Shown here piece after piece: positions 43,163 through 53,931 of a stretch of 64,000 nt of DNA. The translations under genes and the position numbers were made by a program. Source of the stretch: an uncultured Flavobacteriales bacterium (GTDB lineage: Bacteria > Bacteroidota > Bacteroidia > Flavobacteriales_E > Vicingaceae); assembly GCA_937901255.1 (NCBI GenBank), contig CALCHN010000044.1, positions 118,352 to 182,351 of the forward strand, read 5' to 3'. The notes below the pieces were generated by a model. That model searched no databases. It saw nothing but the letters and a program-made list of their open reading frames with translations, and was not told where the DNA came from. Each line of letters begins with the position of its first letter. Position 1 is the first letter of the stretch.

Positions 43163-45517
43163 TTAAAAAGTTAAATTTAAACCAAAACTAGGTAGTAAAG
43201 GTAATTGATAAACTTCTTCTGCTGTTACTCTATTTACATAAAAGATATTGTTTCTGTTATAAACATTGGTAACGCCAACATTAGCTTCTAAGGTAGAGTT
43301 TTTGCTTAATACAAATTTTCTTTTTAAACTCATATCTAATCTGTGGTAGTAAGGTAATCTACCTTGGTTAAGATCGGCTAATTGAAGGGTTAAGTCGCCA
43401 TTAGAACTGGTGTAATCTTGGTCAGCTGATGAGAATCCCATTCCTTCGTAATAACCTTGTGTTTGTGTAAATGGAAAGCCTGAACCTAAGTTCCAACGAG
43501 CACTAAACTCCCAGTTTAATCCTTTACCAAAAGTATAAACACCAACTAAGTTTACATTATGTCTTCTATCAAAAACAGGATTGTATTCGGTTATGCCATC
43601 CCATCTATCTACTTTACTAAGCGAGTAAATAGCATTTAGGTTAACTCTAGCAGTTTGGTATTTTAAGCTGAAATCAATTCCGTAAGCTTCGCCAGTTTCT
43701 ATAATAAATTCTTTTTTGAAAATATCTGCTTTATCTGCTGCAGAAGGGTCGTTTTCATTAAATATTTGGTTTCTGTTGGTATTGGTTAGTTGGGTAAACC
43801 ATTTTTTATAACCTTCAACATTTAACGTGATGTTTTTGGCAACATCAACTTCAAAACCAGTAATTAAGTGATTTGCTTTTTGTAATTTGTGACCAACTTC
43901 TCTAGATTCACCATCTTTGTCGGTAAAATTTTCGGGTAAGTTATCTGGTCCAGATAAGAAACCATAAAATAAGTTTACAATATCTCTATCGGAATTAGCA
44001 CTAATAAGGTTTTGGGAATACATTCCTGCAGCTAATTTTAGTCTTATTTTGTTTGATAAGTTGTATTTATAACCGAATCTAGGTTCTAAAGATGTGTTTC
44101 CTAAAGAAGCATAATGTTGAACCCTTAAGCCTGGCTCAATTACAGATTTACCTTTATTAATTCTATAAGTAAAAAAACCACCAAGTTCTGTAGTGCTTTC
44201 TTTTTGTTGGATTAACCTGCCAACAGAATTGGTAAACTGAAAGTCTGTTCCAAATCCAAGTACTTCAAAACCGTATTTAAATTGATTATCGCCAGAAAAA
44301 CTAGTAAAGTTCATTCCAATATTGAAACCATTAATTTCACTTCTTCTTGGGTTTTCATCGGCTTCACTTAGGGTAATTTCATAATTAGAAATAGCAACAA
44401 CCCCTTCAATAAGAGTTCTAGATGAAGCTGGAATAAACACAAAATTTCCACCACCACCACTAGAGTTCCATCTTAGATTAGAAACACCAGGGAAATCAAC
44501 TCCATCTTTAAAATTAAAACCAAACAAACTAAATTTACTTCCGTTGTTAGCTCCAAAAGTAATTTTACCATATAAATCTGTAAAGTTATAAGGTAAACCT
44601 GCGGTATCTATACCTCTTGTGTTGTCAGAACCAAGTGATTCAAAATAAGGTTTGTATAACTCAGAAGATTCGTTTAGGTAAGAATGTTTTGCAGATAAAA
44701 CAAAGGTTGTAGCTCCTCCGTTTTCTTTTTTGCTTTTAAAAACAGGCCCTTCAAGAGTTAACTTTGAACTAAAAGTATTTGCAGAAACTTTTCCTCTTAA
44801 TCTGTTTTTATCACCATCTTTAGTGGTAATATCCATTATAGAAGAAATTCTACCACCATATTCAGCATTAAAACCTCCTGTATATACATCTGCACTTTTA
44901 AGAATATCGGTGTCAAAAACTGAGAATAAACCAATAGAGTGGAAAGGGTTGTAGATAATCATTCCATCTAACAGCACTTTGTTTTGAATTGGAGAACCAC
45001 CACGGATATAAAGTTGTCCACCTTGATCTCCTGTGAAAGTTACACCAGGTAATACTTGTAAATATTGAGCAATATCAGGTTCTCCACCAATAGAAACCAT
45101 TGATTTAATTTCTTTTGGAGTTACTTTAGAAACAGACATCTTTACTTCGGTTCTAGCTTCTTGTTTTTCTGCCGAAAGTTCAAAAGTATTCAGCATAACA
45201 GAGCCTTCTTTTAAATATACTTTTTGATTAATAATTTCATTAGCCTTAATAGAAACAGCAATTTTAACTGTATCAAAACCTAAGGAGGTAACCATTAAGG
45301 TATAATTTCCTGCTGGTATCTTAGTAATAGAGTAAAATCCGTTAATATCAGATGCTGCCCCCATAGTAGTGCCTTTTAAATAAGCCGTAGCACCAATCTC
45401 AGATTCCCCTGTTTTTTCGTTATAAATAAATCCTCTTATAGTTCCGTTTTGTGCATTGATGGAAAGTGTAATGATTAACATCAATATAACAGATAATGCA
45501 AGTTGCTTGAAATTCAT
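43163..45517 (-). CDS. TonB-dependent receptor with carboxypeptidase-regulatory-like domain
   Basis: 784 residues, signal peptide about 1-22. A CarboxypepD_reg-like Ig domain (about 25-110, GTIRGFIYNEKTGESEIGATAYL), a plug (about 125-240, with GGSPIQNKVLLDGMIIYNPFHSIGLFSVFD) and a 22-strand-type barrel ending in LLPSFGLNLTF. It imports a ligand across the outer membrane with TonB energy. No SusD partner nearby, so the substrate is not indicated (it resembles orphan receptors). A TATTTTTG box lies at 45545-45538. Confidence 0.93.
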   Translation of the reverse strand: MNFKQLALSVILMLIITLSINAQNGTIRGFIYNEKTGESEIGATAYLKGTTMGAASDINGFYSITKIPAGNYTLMVTSLGFDTVKIAVSIKANEIINQKVYLKEGSVMLNTFELSAEKQEARTEVKMSVSKVTPKEIKSMVSIGGEPDIAQYLQVLPGVTFTGDQGGQLYIRGGSPIQNKVLLDGMIIYNPFHSIGLFSVFDTDILKSADVYTGGFNAEYGGRISSIMDITTKDGDKNRLRGKVSANTFSSKLTLEGPVFKSKKENGGATTFVLSAKHSYLNESSELYKPYFESLGSDNTRGIDTAGLPYNFTDLYGKITFGANNGSKFSLFGFNFKDGVDFPGVSNLRWNSSGGGGNFVFIPASSRTLIEGVVAISNYEITLSEADENPRRSEINGFNIGMNFTSFSGDNQFKYGFEVLGFGTDFQFTNSVGRLIQQKESTTELGGFFTYRINKGKSVIEPGLRVQHYASLGNTSLEPRFGYKYNLSNKIRLKLAAGMYSQNLISANSDRDIVNLFYGFLSGPDNLPENFTDKDGESREVGHKLQKANHLITGFEVDVAKNITLNVEGYKKWFTQLTNTNRNQIFNENDPSAADKADIFKKEFIIETGEAYGIDFSLKYQTARVNLNAIYSLSKVDRWDGITEYNPVFDRRHNVNLVGVYTFGKGLNWEFSARWNLGSGFPFTQTQGYYEGMGFSSADQDYTSSNGDLTLQLADLNQGRLPYYHRLDMSLKRKFVLSKNSTLEANVGVTNVYNRNNIFYVNRVTAEEVYQLPLLPSFGLNLTF

Positions 45518-45687
45518 AGTTAAAATTTAATAAGCGACAAAAATAGCTATATTCCATTAAATATTGAAGATATGTAATTTTTTATGTGATAATTTCATTT
45601 GTATTATTTGAATTCAAAGTAAAATCTTGAAAAGATTTTTTTTAACCAAGAGGGTAATATGTTTACTTTTACAACTTTCTTTTTACA

Positions 45688-48177
45688 ATGTTAGATACCC
45701 TCTTTATTGACGTAATATTGCCTTTGCCTGTACCTAACTTTTTTACGTATAGGGTGCCAAATGAATTGAATGATGATATCATCATTGGTCAGAGAGTTAT
45801 AGTGCCTTTTGGTAGAGGAGGTAAATTATATACTGCTTTAGTTAAACACAAACACCATACTCCACCAAAAGAATATGAAGCAAAATATTTATATGCTATT
45901 TTAGATAACCATCCCATTGTAAACGAAAAACAACTAAAACATTGGGATTGGATTGCCGATTATTATCTTGCTTACCCTGGTGATATTTTTAATGCAGCTA
46001 TACCTGGAGCGTTAAAGCTTTCTAGCGAAACAAAATTTGTAATTAATAGAAATACTGAGTTTAATTCCAACGATTTAAGTGATGATGAATACCAAGTTTA
46101 TGAAGCTTTAACAGTTAGAGAAGTACTTACACTTAGCGATGTTTCTGAAATTTTAGCAGTAAAAAATATTCATCAAATTATAAAATTGCTGATAGAAAAA
46201 AATATCATTATAGTTGTTGAAGAGATTAATGAAAAATACAAGCCCAAAGTAGTTCAGTTTGTTAGACTGACAGCTTTTGCTAATCAAGAGGAAAATCTTC
46301 CAGCAATTTTTGATGATTTATCTAGAGCTAAAAAACAATTGGCTGCATTAATGAGTTTTGTTCAGCTTTCTAATCGTTATCAGCAAGTTACTTACGAAGT
46401 TCCAAAATTAAATCTCCAAAAAAAAGCTAATGTAAGTAGTAGTGTTATTAATCAGCTTGTTGAGAAAAATATTTTTGAGATTTATGATGTGGTTGTCAAT
46501 AGGTTAGATAATTATGGAAAAGAAGTACAAGATGTTAAATCGCTTAATGAACATCAGATAACAGCTTACAACGAAATAAAAACATCCTTTAAACAACATG
46601 ATACTGTTTTGCTACATGGTGTTACTGGCTCTGGAAAAACTGAAATTTATATTCAGCTTATAAAAGAAGTGTTAGCACAAGGTAAACAAGTACTGTATCT
46701 GTTACCAGAGATTGCTTTAACAACTCAATTAATTGTGCGTTTGCAAAAAGTTTTTGGCGATACTATTGGCGTTTATCATTCTAAATTTAATGAAAATGAA
46801 CGTGTAGAAGTTTGGAATGAAGTGTTGAATTTTAATTTATCTGCTAACAAAGAAAATAAGAGATTTCAGATAATTATGGGAGCTCGTTCGGCAATGTTTC
46901 TTCCTTATAGTAATTTAGGCTTAATAGTGATTGATGAGGAACATGAGAACACTTTTAAACAATTCGACCCTTCTCCTAGATATAATGCCAGAGATGCTTC
47001 CATAGTGTTGGCGAAATTGCATAAAGCAAAAGTATTGTTGGGGTCAGCAACACCAGCAATAGAAACGTATTGGAATGCTAAAGAAAATAAATACGGATTG
47101 GTAGAATTAAATTACCGACATGGAAAGGTGTTACTTCCCGAAATACTTTGTGCAGATATAAAAGAAGCTACCAGAAAAAAACAAATGAAATCTCATTTTT
47201 CTCCGCTACTAATAGAAAGTATGGAAGAGGCTTTTAAAAATAAAGAGCAAGTTATTTTGTTTCAAAACAGAAGAGGATATGCACCTTTTATGATTTGCGA
47301 AGACTGTGGAAATGTGCCTGAATGTAATAATTGCGATGTTTCTTTAACCTATTACAAATATACGCATCAGCTAAAGTGTCATTATTGTGGAGTTTCTAAA
47401 AATATGCCTTCAAAATGCCTTGCTTGCGGAAGTAGTAGAATTTCGCTCAAAGGTTTTGGAACAGAGCAAATAGAGGAGGAGTTGGCATTATTCTTCCCAA
47501 AAATTAGAATTACAAGAATGGATGCCGATAGTACTAAAAGTAAAAATGCATACCAAAAAATTATTAACGATTTTGAGGAACATCAAATAGATGTGTTGGT
47601 AGGAACGCAAATGGTTACTAAGGGATTGGATTTTAATAATGTTTCTTTGGTTGGGATATTAAATGCAGACAATATGCTTAAATTTCCTGATTTCAGGGCG
47701 TTTGAAAAAGCTTATCAAATGATGAGTCAGGTAAGTGGTAGAGCAGGAAGAACTAAGAGGGGAAAAGTGATTATACAAACTTACGAACCATATCATCCTA
47801 TTATTAGACAAGTAATGGAAAGTAATTATATAGAAATGTATAATGATGAAATGCTTCAACGTAAAAAGTTTAATTATCCACCATATTGTAGGTTAATTAG
47901 TTTTACATTAAAGCATAAAGACCAAAATAAACTGAACATAGGAGCAGAAGAATTTACTAATGCACTTAAAAAGAAGTTTGGAACTCGAGTATTAGGACCA
48001 GAATTTCCAGCAGTATCAAGGGTTAAAAATTATTATCAGAAGAAAGTTTTAATAAAGATTGAAAGAAAAATTTCGGTAAGCAAAGCACGAGATTTAATTT
48101 TAGAAGTAAAGCACCATTTTGAAGCTTTTAGCAAATATAAAGCTATTAGAATTTCTATAGATGTAGATCCTTATTAG
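45688..48177 (+). CDS. priA: primosomal protein N' (replication restart helicase PriA)
   Basis: 829 residues. The N-terminal 3'-DNA-binding domain (VILPLPVPNFFTYRVPNE) is followed by the SF2 helicase with Walker A GVTGSGKTE (about 310), DEEH (about 414), and a zinc-binding insert with four Cys pairs (CEDCGNVPECNNCDVS ... CLACGSS, about 537-585), then motif VI (GRAGRTKRGKVIIQTY). It reloads replication forks with PriB/DnaB partners. The stop codon directly abuts that of the convergent giant gene. Confidence 0.95.
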   Translation: MLDTLFIDVILPLPVPNFFTYRVPNELNDDIIIGQRVIVPFGRGGKLYTALVKHKHHTPPKEYEAKYLYAILDNHPIVNEKQLKHWDWIADYYLAYPGDIFNAAIPGALKLSSETKFVINRNTEFNSNDLSDDEYQVYEALTVREVLTLSDVSEILAVKNIHQIIKLLIEKNIIIVVEEINEKYKPKVVQFVRLTAFANQEENLPAIFDDLSRAKKQLAALMSFVQLSNRYQQVTYEVPKLNLQKKANVSSSVINQLVEKNIFEIYDVVVNRLDNYGKEVQDVKSLNEHQITAYNEIKTSFKQHDTVLLHGVTGSGKTEIYIQLIKEVLAQGKQVLYLLPEIALTTQLIVRLQKVFGDTIGVYHSKFNENERVEVWNEVLNFNLSANKENKRFQIIMGARSAMFLPYSNLGLIVIDEEHENTFKQFDPSPRYNARDASIVLAKLHKAKVLLGSATPAIETYWNAKENKYGLVELNYRHGKVLLPEILCADIKEATRKKQMKSHFSPLLIESMEEAFKNKEQVILFQNRRGYAPFMICEDCGNVPECNNCDVSLTYYKYTHQLKCHYCGVSKNMPSKCLACGSSRISLKGFGTEQIEEELALFFPKIRITRMDADSTKSKNAYQKIINDFEEHQIDVLVGTQMVTKGLDFNNVSLVGILNADNMLKFPDFRAFEKAYQMMSQVSGRAGRTKRGKVIIQTYEPYHPIIRQVMESNYIEMYNDEMLQRKKFNYPPYCRLISFTLKHKDQNKLNIGAEEFTNALKKKFGTRVLGPEFPAVSRVKNYYQKKVLIKIERKISVSKARDLILEVKHHFEAFSKYKAIRISIDVDPY

Positions 48178-51100
48178 TTATCTTATCAAAGTAACCGTCC
48201 CAATTAATTCGCCTCGTTTATCGAGTACATCTTTAAAAATTACTTTCCAAACGTAAGTGTCGTTTTTTACTAAAGTACCTTTGTAAGTTCCATTCCAGCC
48301 ATCTTCCATATCATCTGAGTAGAAAAGCTTTTCTCCCCAACGGTCGAAAATATACATTTCAAACTCTTTAATATCTATACCATAAGCATAAAAAATATCA
48401 TTCATTCCATCACCATCAGGAGTAAAGGAGTTAGGAACATAAATAGCTCCATCAAAAAATACACTTATGGTATCATAACTATAACATCCATTAACTCCTA
48501 AAACGGTTAAATAGTAAGTAGAAGATGCTTGAGTATTTACTATCGGATTAGGACAATCTGAGCAGCTCAATCCTTCTATTGGAGTCCATATGTATTGAAC
48601 ACCATTGGAGTTTGAGTTAAGTTGAACAGTTTCTCCCCAATTAGCTTCAACATCATCACCTAAATTAACTATTGGATTGGTTAAGGTATCAACAAAAACA
48701 GAAAGAGTTGTAATGCAGCCATTACTATCGCTTACATCTACATAATAAGTTATGGGTACATATATTTCTGGTGAGATGTTAGGGCTTGTGTTATTACTAA
48801 GACCCATTGTAGGCGACCAATAATAGCTTTCTCCACCAGTTGCCCATAAATTAGCTCTACTTCCTATACAGACAGCAGTATCATCTACGATGTCAGCATG
48901 CACCTCAATGATGTAAATAGTTAGCGTGTCAAAATCATTTCCACAGCCATTAGTTGCTTCTAAAACATAAGTGGTTGTTTGTGAAGGATAAGCTAATGTT
49001 GCGGAATCATTAGGTGTAGCAAGTGTCAAGTTTGGTGTCCATGAATAAGTTTGTCCTCCAGAACCGTAAATGGTAATAGTATCACCTTCACAAATGGTAT
49101 CATTATCCATAGTTATGGCATTAGGAAAAACAGTGTCAATTAAAACAGTAGTTGAAGTATCCCAAGTACAATTGTTGCTATCGGTTATTTCTACAGTATA
49201 AGTAGTATTAGTATTTGGTGTAGCCAAAGGGTTTTCAATAGTATTATTGTTAAGACTAATAGTGGGTTGCCACAAATAACTCACACCGCCATAAGCGGTA
49301 AGTTGTGCACTTTGTCCTAAGCAAACCATGGTGTCTGGACTAATATCAATATTTTTTTGAAAAACGGTAACTAAAATTTCAGCGGTGTCAATTCCACAGC
49401 TGTCATGAACTACAACAGTATATAGGGTAGTGGTATCTGGCCAAACTAAAGGATTATCAATACTATCGTTAGAAATATTATAATTTGGAGACCATACATA
49501 ACTAGTACCACCACTTGCATTAAGTTGAACAGAATCTCCTCTACAAATACCATTAACAGGATTAGTAATAGCTGTAGGAGGAGCACCAACAAAAACATCT
49601 ACATAATCGGTATCAACTATAATACACGAAATAGAGTCGAGAGCTACCAACATTACATGGTAAGTACCTGCTGAATCGAATACATGTTTAGGCTGAAAAT
49701 CAGTAGATGTATGTCCGTCACCAAAATCCCAAAAATAACTTACTCCACCATTACTTAAGTTTTGAAAATGAACGGTATCGCCAATACAATAGAATGGAGA
49801 AGTGAACACTTCTGCATCGGCAGTTAAATTAGATAAGTCTAACTTAAAAACACCTAAATTACAACCAGTACTATTGTTGGTATTCGACCATGCACTAGGA
49901 GTGGTTGGAAAATCACTATTTCCCCAACAACCTGCACAAACAGCTTGGTAAACAATGCCTTTTTTATCAAATCTACTGGTACCACCATCAACATGGTCGA
50001 AGCTAGCGTTGCCGCCAAAATAGGTAGCGTACATTAAGCTATCAGCATTTTCTGAGAACATGGCTAAATAATAATCACTACCATCTGTGGTTGATTGTAA
50101 AGCATTGGTGGTAATAGGTAAATTATTGGTGGTGCTATTGGTTGCTAATGCAGAAGAGTTTACAGCTCCTCCCCAGCCCGAAATAAGTATGTAATTACAT
50201 TCATTTACTAAAAAAGCAGAGAGTGCTATATCTACAAAACCTGAGCTTGTGCCAAAAGTGGTTGAAAAAACGGTGGTGGATAAATCGTTGGTTAGTTTGT
50301 GTAAAAACTGTCCACTACTTGGATTGTTATAAACAGTTGCAGGAAAAATAGGATAACCATTTCTAGTTTGTCCAACTACATAAACGTTATCAGCAGTATC
50401 TAATTGAACAAAATAACATTGGTTATAATCGTTTGCTGTACCGATATAAGTACTTGCAAGAATTGATGTGGCAGCGTTGTTTATCTTCATTAACCAGCCA
50501 TCGGTATTGCCTAAGCTTGTAGGGTGTAGTGTTCCAGCAGTAGTAGGAAAGTCAGTACTTGTTGTTCCTCCTGCAACTAAAATATCACCATTACTAGCAA
50601 ATTGAAGAGAATAAGCAGCATCAGAACCTGTACCTCCTATATATGTGCTAAAAAGTAAGGTGTTTAAATTAGGAGAAAGTTTAAAAACACAGCCATCATT
50701 TCCACCTGCATTAGTTGCTTGGATAGTTCCTGTTGTTACAGGAAAATCGGTTGAGGAAGTTACAGTAGCTACATAAATATTATCATTACCATCAACAATA
50801 ATTTCACCTCTATAATCATCTGCATAATTGTATTTTAGTGGTTGTAAACTGTTTAATCCATCATTACCAGTACCTCCAACAAAAGTAGAGGCTAATAATG
50901 ATGTTCCTGTTGTATTAAGCTTTGAAACAATAATGTCTGAACCACTAATATAACTGGGAACTGTACTATTGTATAGCGTTCCACCATTAAAAGTATTATC
51001 GTAAGCTGTGGCTGTAACTGGGTAATTGGAAGAGGCTGTAGTACCAAAAATTAATAATTCGTTATTATTATTTACCACTAAACTATGTGGAGATTCATTT

Positions 51101-52074
51101 TCTGTTCCTCCAATATGTGTTGAATAAACTAGAGAAGTACCATCGGGTGAAAATTTTGAAATTGTAATGTCCGTACCACTTAAATAACTTCCATTTCCTC
51201 CAGCAAAATTTACTTGATAAGCTCCAACAGTAGTCGGATAGCCTACACCAAAGCTAACTCCTCCAGCGTATAAATGTCCATCATTGTCAAATGTTGAGGT
51301 ATATCCCCAATTGTCAACTGTAGCTCCAGAATAGGATGCAAAAATAAGTGCTGGATCTATAATTAATGGATAATTAGTATCGTAACCTTTTGGAAAATGA
51401 AAGCTTAAGGTATTGTTTTCTAATTGGAATAAGCATTTCACTTCTTTTTCTTTCCCATTAATATTCTGATAGGCATAAGGTTTTTGTTCAACTAATTCAT
51501 TTACTGATGTTTTGATGTGTAAATTGCCGTTTTTAATAAAAATTTCATCAACACCATCATAAGCTAATTGTATATCTTGAGGGTTTCCATTTGGAGCAAC
51601 AATAAAATCATATTTAAAAACGCCATCATTTAAATAAAAGGCTAAATCAATGTTGTTGTAAAGTTGACGATAAGTAACTTCTTCGTACTTTTTTACATTG
51701 GAAGCCCACTTGGAGCTATCATTACCAATAAAGTAATTTTCGTAGTCGGGTCTTGCTACGGCAGGTTGTAACGTGGCACTTAGTGCATTTTTAAAATTAA
51801 CTTTAAACGCATGTAAATTAATAATATAATCTGAAGCAGTTGGGTTTTTAATAAAGTTATGATGTAATTCGTCTATTCGTAGTAAATCAGCTTCTTTAAA
51901 AAATTGGTAGGTTAAGCCACTTTGTTCTAAAAATAATTCTCCAGCAGGTAGTTTTGCTTTGTAAAGTACATTGTTGTGCCATTGGCCTTTGTTTTCTTTA
52001 AACTCAATATAGGGGCGTTGGGCAAAAGCCGAAAAACTTAATAGAAGACTGATTATGAGTAAATAGTTTTTCAA
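48178..52074 (-). CDS. T9SS type B (gliding motility-associated C-terminal domain) surface protein
   Basis: About 1298 residues from TTG 52074, preferred because it gives a standard signal (MKNYLLIISLLLSFSAFAQ) and a TATATTTG box lies at 52110-52103; the longer frame to 52098 overlaps the likely transcript start. N-terminal DUF7948-like region (25-220), then Gly/Asp/Thr-rich SBBP-type beta-propeller repeats (about 235-720), a PKD domain (VSYFWDFGDGHTSTDFQPKH), four Ig-like repeats with WSP/WTP motifs, and a C-terminal FTPDGDGMNDIFYAYGIDIKEFEMYIFDRWGE domain of the CHU_C type. Expected surface adhesin or motility-associated protein. Confidence 0.92.
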   Translation of the reverse strand: MKNYLLIISLLLSFSAFAQRPYIEFKENKGQWHNNVLYKAKLPAGELFLEQSGLTYQFFKEADLLRIDELHHNFIKNPTASDYIINLHAFKVNFKNALSATLQPAVARPDYENYFIGNDSSKWASNVKKYEEVTYRQLYNNIDLAFYLNDGVFKYDFIVAPNGNPQDIQLAYDGVDEIFIKNGNLHIKTSVNELVEQKPYAYQNINGKEKEVKCLFQLENNTLSFHFPKGYDTNYPLIIDPALIFASYSGATVDNWGYTSTFDNDGHLYAGGVSFGVGYPTTVGAYQVNFAGGNGSYLSGTDITISKFSPDGTSLVYSTHIGGTENESPHSLVVNNNNELLIFGTTASSNYPVTATAYDNTFNGGTLYNSTVPSYISGSDIIVSKLNTTGTSLLASTFVGGTGNDGLNSLQPLKYNYADDYRGEIIVDGNDNIYVATVTSSTDFPVTTGTIQATNAGGNDGCVFKLSPNLNTLLFSTYIGGTGSDAAYSLQFASNGDILVAGGTTSTDFPTTAGTLHPTSLGNTDGWLMKINNAATSILASTYIGTANDYNQCYFVQLDTADNVYVVGQTRNGYPIFPATVYNNPSSGQFLHKLTNDLSTTVFSTTFGTSSGFVDIALSAFLVNECNYILISGWGGAVNSSALATNSTTNNLPITTNALQSTTDGSDYYLAMFSENADSLMYATYFGGNASFDHVDGGTSRFDKKGIVYQAVCAGCWGNSDFPTTPSAWSNTNNSTGCNLGVFKLDLSNLTADAEVFTSPFYCIGDTVHFQNLSNGGVSYFWDFGDGHTSTDFQPKHVFDSAGTYHVMLVALDSISCIIVDTDYVDVFVGAPPTAITNPVNGICRGDSVQLNASGGTSYVWSPNYNISNDSIDNPLVWPDTTTLYTVVVHDSCGIDTAEILVTVFQKNIDISPDTMVCLGQSAQLTAYGGVSYLWQPTISLNNNTIENPLATPNTNTTYTVEITDSNNCTWDTSTTVLIDTVFPNAITMDNDTICEGDTITIYGSGGQTYSWTPNLTLATPNDSATLAYPSQTTTYVLEATNGCGNDFDTLTIYIIEVHADIVDDTAVCIGSRANLWATGGESYYWSPTMGLSNNTSPNISPEIYVPITYYVDVSDSNGCITTLSVFVDTLTNPIVNLGDDVEANWGETVQLNSNSNGVQYIWTPIEGLSCSDCPNPIVNTQASSTYYLTVLGVNGCYSYDTISVFFDGAIYVPNSFTPDGDGMNDIFYAYGIDIKEFEMYIFDRWGEKLFYSDDMEDGWNGTYKGTLVKNDTYVWKVIFKDVLDKRGELIGTVTLIR

Positions 52075-52169
52075 AATAGCACCAATATTTTGTTGCAATG
52101 TACAAATATAAATAAAACAGTTGATTTATAGACTGTTTAGAACAGTTTTAGTTGCCTTGAAATAATGAA

Positions 52170-52589
52170 TTAATTGTAAATTCTTAAGGTAGCTCCATCA
52201 AAAGAAGTGTTGTATTCTTTTAATGGCATTACAGCAGGACTTCTTAGAACAGAACCATCGGTAATTAAAAATTGAGAACCACAACAATCATCTAAGGCAG
52301 ATATGTTATTGGTTTCTACACTTACCAATGCACAACTGCTTTCTGGTTGAAAAGTACAATGTCTGTCAAACGCTCTAAATTGGTCGTTAGAAACTTTATA
52401 GACAATAATTCCTCTAGAGCCTCCTGTTAAATAAATCCAGCTATTTACAGCATTAAGTTCAATAAATTGAGGATCGGTAGTTTGCATGTAAATATTTACA
52501 GGAACATAAGGTATGTTCGCATTGTTATCTTTCTTGCAGCCAAGTAAAGAAACGAGTAAAAGCAATATTAGCAATAGTTTGTTCATCAC
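52170..52589 (-). CDS. Rieske-fold-like lipoprotein lacking ligand histidines
   Basis: 139 residues, lipobox LVSLLGC (Cys18). The C-terminal part resembles the Rieske [2Fe-2S] cluster region: RHCTFQPESSC where a CxH would lie, then CCGSQFLITDGSVLRSPAVMPLKEY where the usual text is CxxHGSxFxxxxGxxxxxPAxxPLxxY. The fold text is convincing, but the His of both binding boxes is replaced (CTF, CCGS). It is therefore unlikely to hold a normal cluster. Non-catalytic or alternative-metal role is inferred. Confidence 0.65.
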   Translation of the reverse strand: MMNKLLLILLLLVSLLGCKKDNNANIPYVPVNIYMQTTDPQFIELNAVNSWIYLTGGSRGIIVYKVSNDQFRAFDRHCTFQPESSCALVSVETNNISALDDCCGSQFLITDGSVLRSPAVMPLKEYNTSFDGATLRIYN

Positions 52590-52632
52590 TTTTTAAGTAA
52601 TTTTCAAAGTGTAAAGTTAATCAACTTTAAGT

Positions 52633-53811
52633 TTACTCCCAACATGTTGGCCGGTTCATTTTTTTAGTGACGATTAAAATAGGTTTATTATCTAAATTGG
52701 TTGCAGCAAACAAATAACAATCTCCACCATCCTTAAGCTTAAGTTTTTTCTTAATCATTGCAACAGCTTCAGGGAAGTTACGAGTACTAATATTCGCTTT
52801 TTTTATACCAAGTTGCTGTATTGCTTTATTCTGATAATCTGTTACATGGCTAACTTCAAAAATTCTTCCTGGAAAGTTATTAATTAACTTATTACTTGTA
52901 TATAAATGCGTATGTTGAGCCAGTTTGTCTAAATTGTAATGATTACCAATGGCTTTAAAAGCTCCAGCTTTCATTATAGCGGCATTTGGTTCGTATAAAT
53001 ATTTTTTAGGTTGACTAAAATGGGAAGTTGTTTCTTGTTCTTCTTCGTAAGTAAATTTAAAAACATCCTCGTTTTTATCTAAATTATAGCTTATTATTTC
53101 TGTTGGCTTAGTCACATCTTTTTCAACCAAGTAAAGTAGTTCTTTACAATCATTTTTTACAGCTACAACATAACATTTGCTAACGGTTTTTAATTCTTCT
53201 AAGCTTTGTTTAATATCCAAAAATGGAGAAGCTTTAATGAGAAGTTTATCAGCAATTTTAAATATTAAAGGAATAAGTTCAATTACATTAGGAGAACAAT
53301 CGTTTAAATTAAAAACTCGTTTATTTTCATCACGTCTATCGGGGTCTATATAAACAACATCAAATTTGTTTTTGTTTAAATTTAGAAAAGCTTCGCTTGT
53401 TAAATGGTGTAGCTTTATATTAGCACCTAACAGGTTAAAATTATGTTGAGCTATTTGTAAAAGTTCTTTGTTAGGTTCAACATAATGAACAGTTTTGAAG
53501 TGTTTTGAAAAAAAATAAGTATCAATACCAAAACCACCTGTTAAGTCAACCAAACTATTACCACTAACCATTTTATTTTTAAGTAAAGCGGTTTTTTCCG
53601 AAGAACATTGTTCCATAGATTTTACAGATGGAAAAATAATTTCTGGGGTATTGTAAAAAGTAGGGAGTTTGTTTTTGGCTTTTTGCCAACCATTTATTTG
53701 GGTGATAATAAAATTGGCATCAAGATTTTCTTTTTTACTTAACAACAAAGCAATATCATTCACATTTTTGTGTTTGTTATCATTAATAAATGCTAGTGTT
53801 TCTTTGTTCAT
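52633..53811 (-). CDS. class I SAM-dependent methyltransferase with THUMP-like domain
   Basis: 392 residues. SAM motif I is SLVDLTGGFGIDTYFFSKHF (about residues 87-106), then VHYVEPNKELLQIAQHN, and VVYIDPDRRDENKRVF near 155 (DPDR motif). After it a THUMP-like C-terminal part. Such proteins methylate RNA, most likely tRNA or rRNA; the target is not known for this group. Cytosolic and intact. Confidence 0.85.
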   Translation of the reverse strand: MNKETLAFINDNKHKNVNDIALLLSKKENLDANFIITQINGWQKAKNKLPTFYNTPEIIFPSVKSMEQCSSEKTALLKNKMVSGNSLVDLTGGFGIDTYFFSKHFKTVHYVEPNKELLQIAQHNFNLLGANIKLHHLTSEAFLNLNKNKFDVVYIDPDRRDENKRVFNLNDCSPNVIELIPLIFKIADKLLIKASPFLDIKQSLEELKTVSKCYVVAVKNDCKELLYLVEKDVTKPTEIISYNLDKNEDVFKFTYEEEQETTSHFSQPKKYLYEPNAAIMKAGAFKAIGNHYNLDKLAQHTHLYTSNKLINNFPGRIFEVSHVTDYQNKAIQQLGIKKANISTRNFPEAVAMIKKKLKLKDGGDCYLFAATNLDNKPILIVTKKMNRPTCWE

Positions 53812-53931
53812 AAGAACTACAAAAATAAGTAAACTACTTAACAGTAAATTAGCATTTATGGAATAGTAATTGATTAACGGCTGTTGATAAAAAAAATTTC
53901 AAAACTTAAAAAAATGTTATAATTTGGCTCT

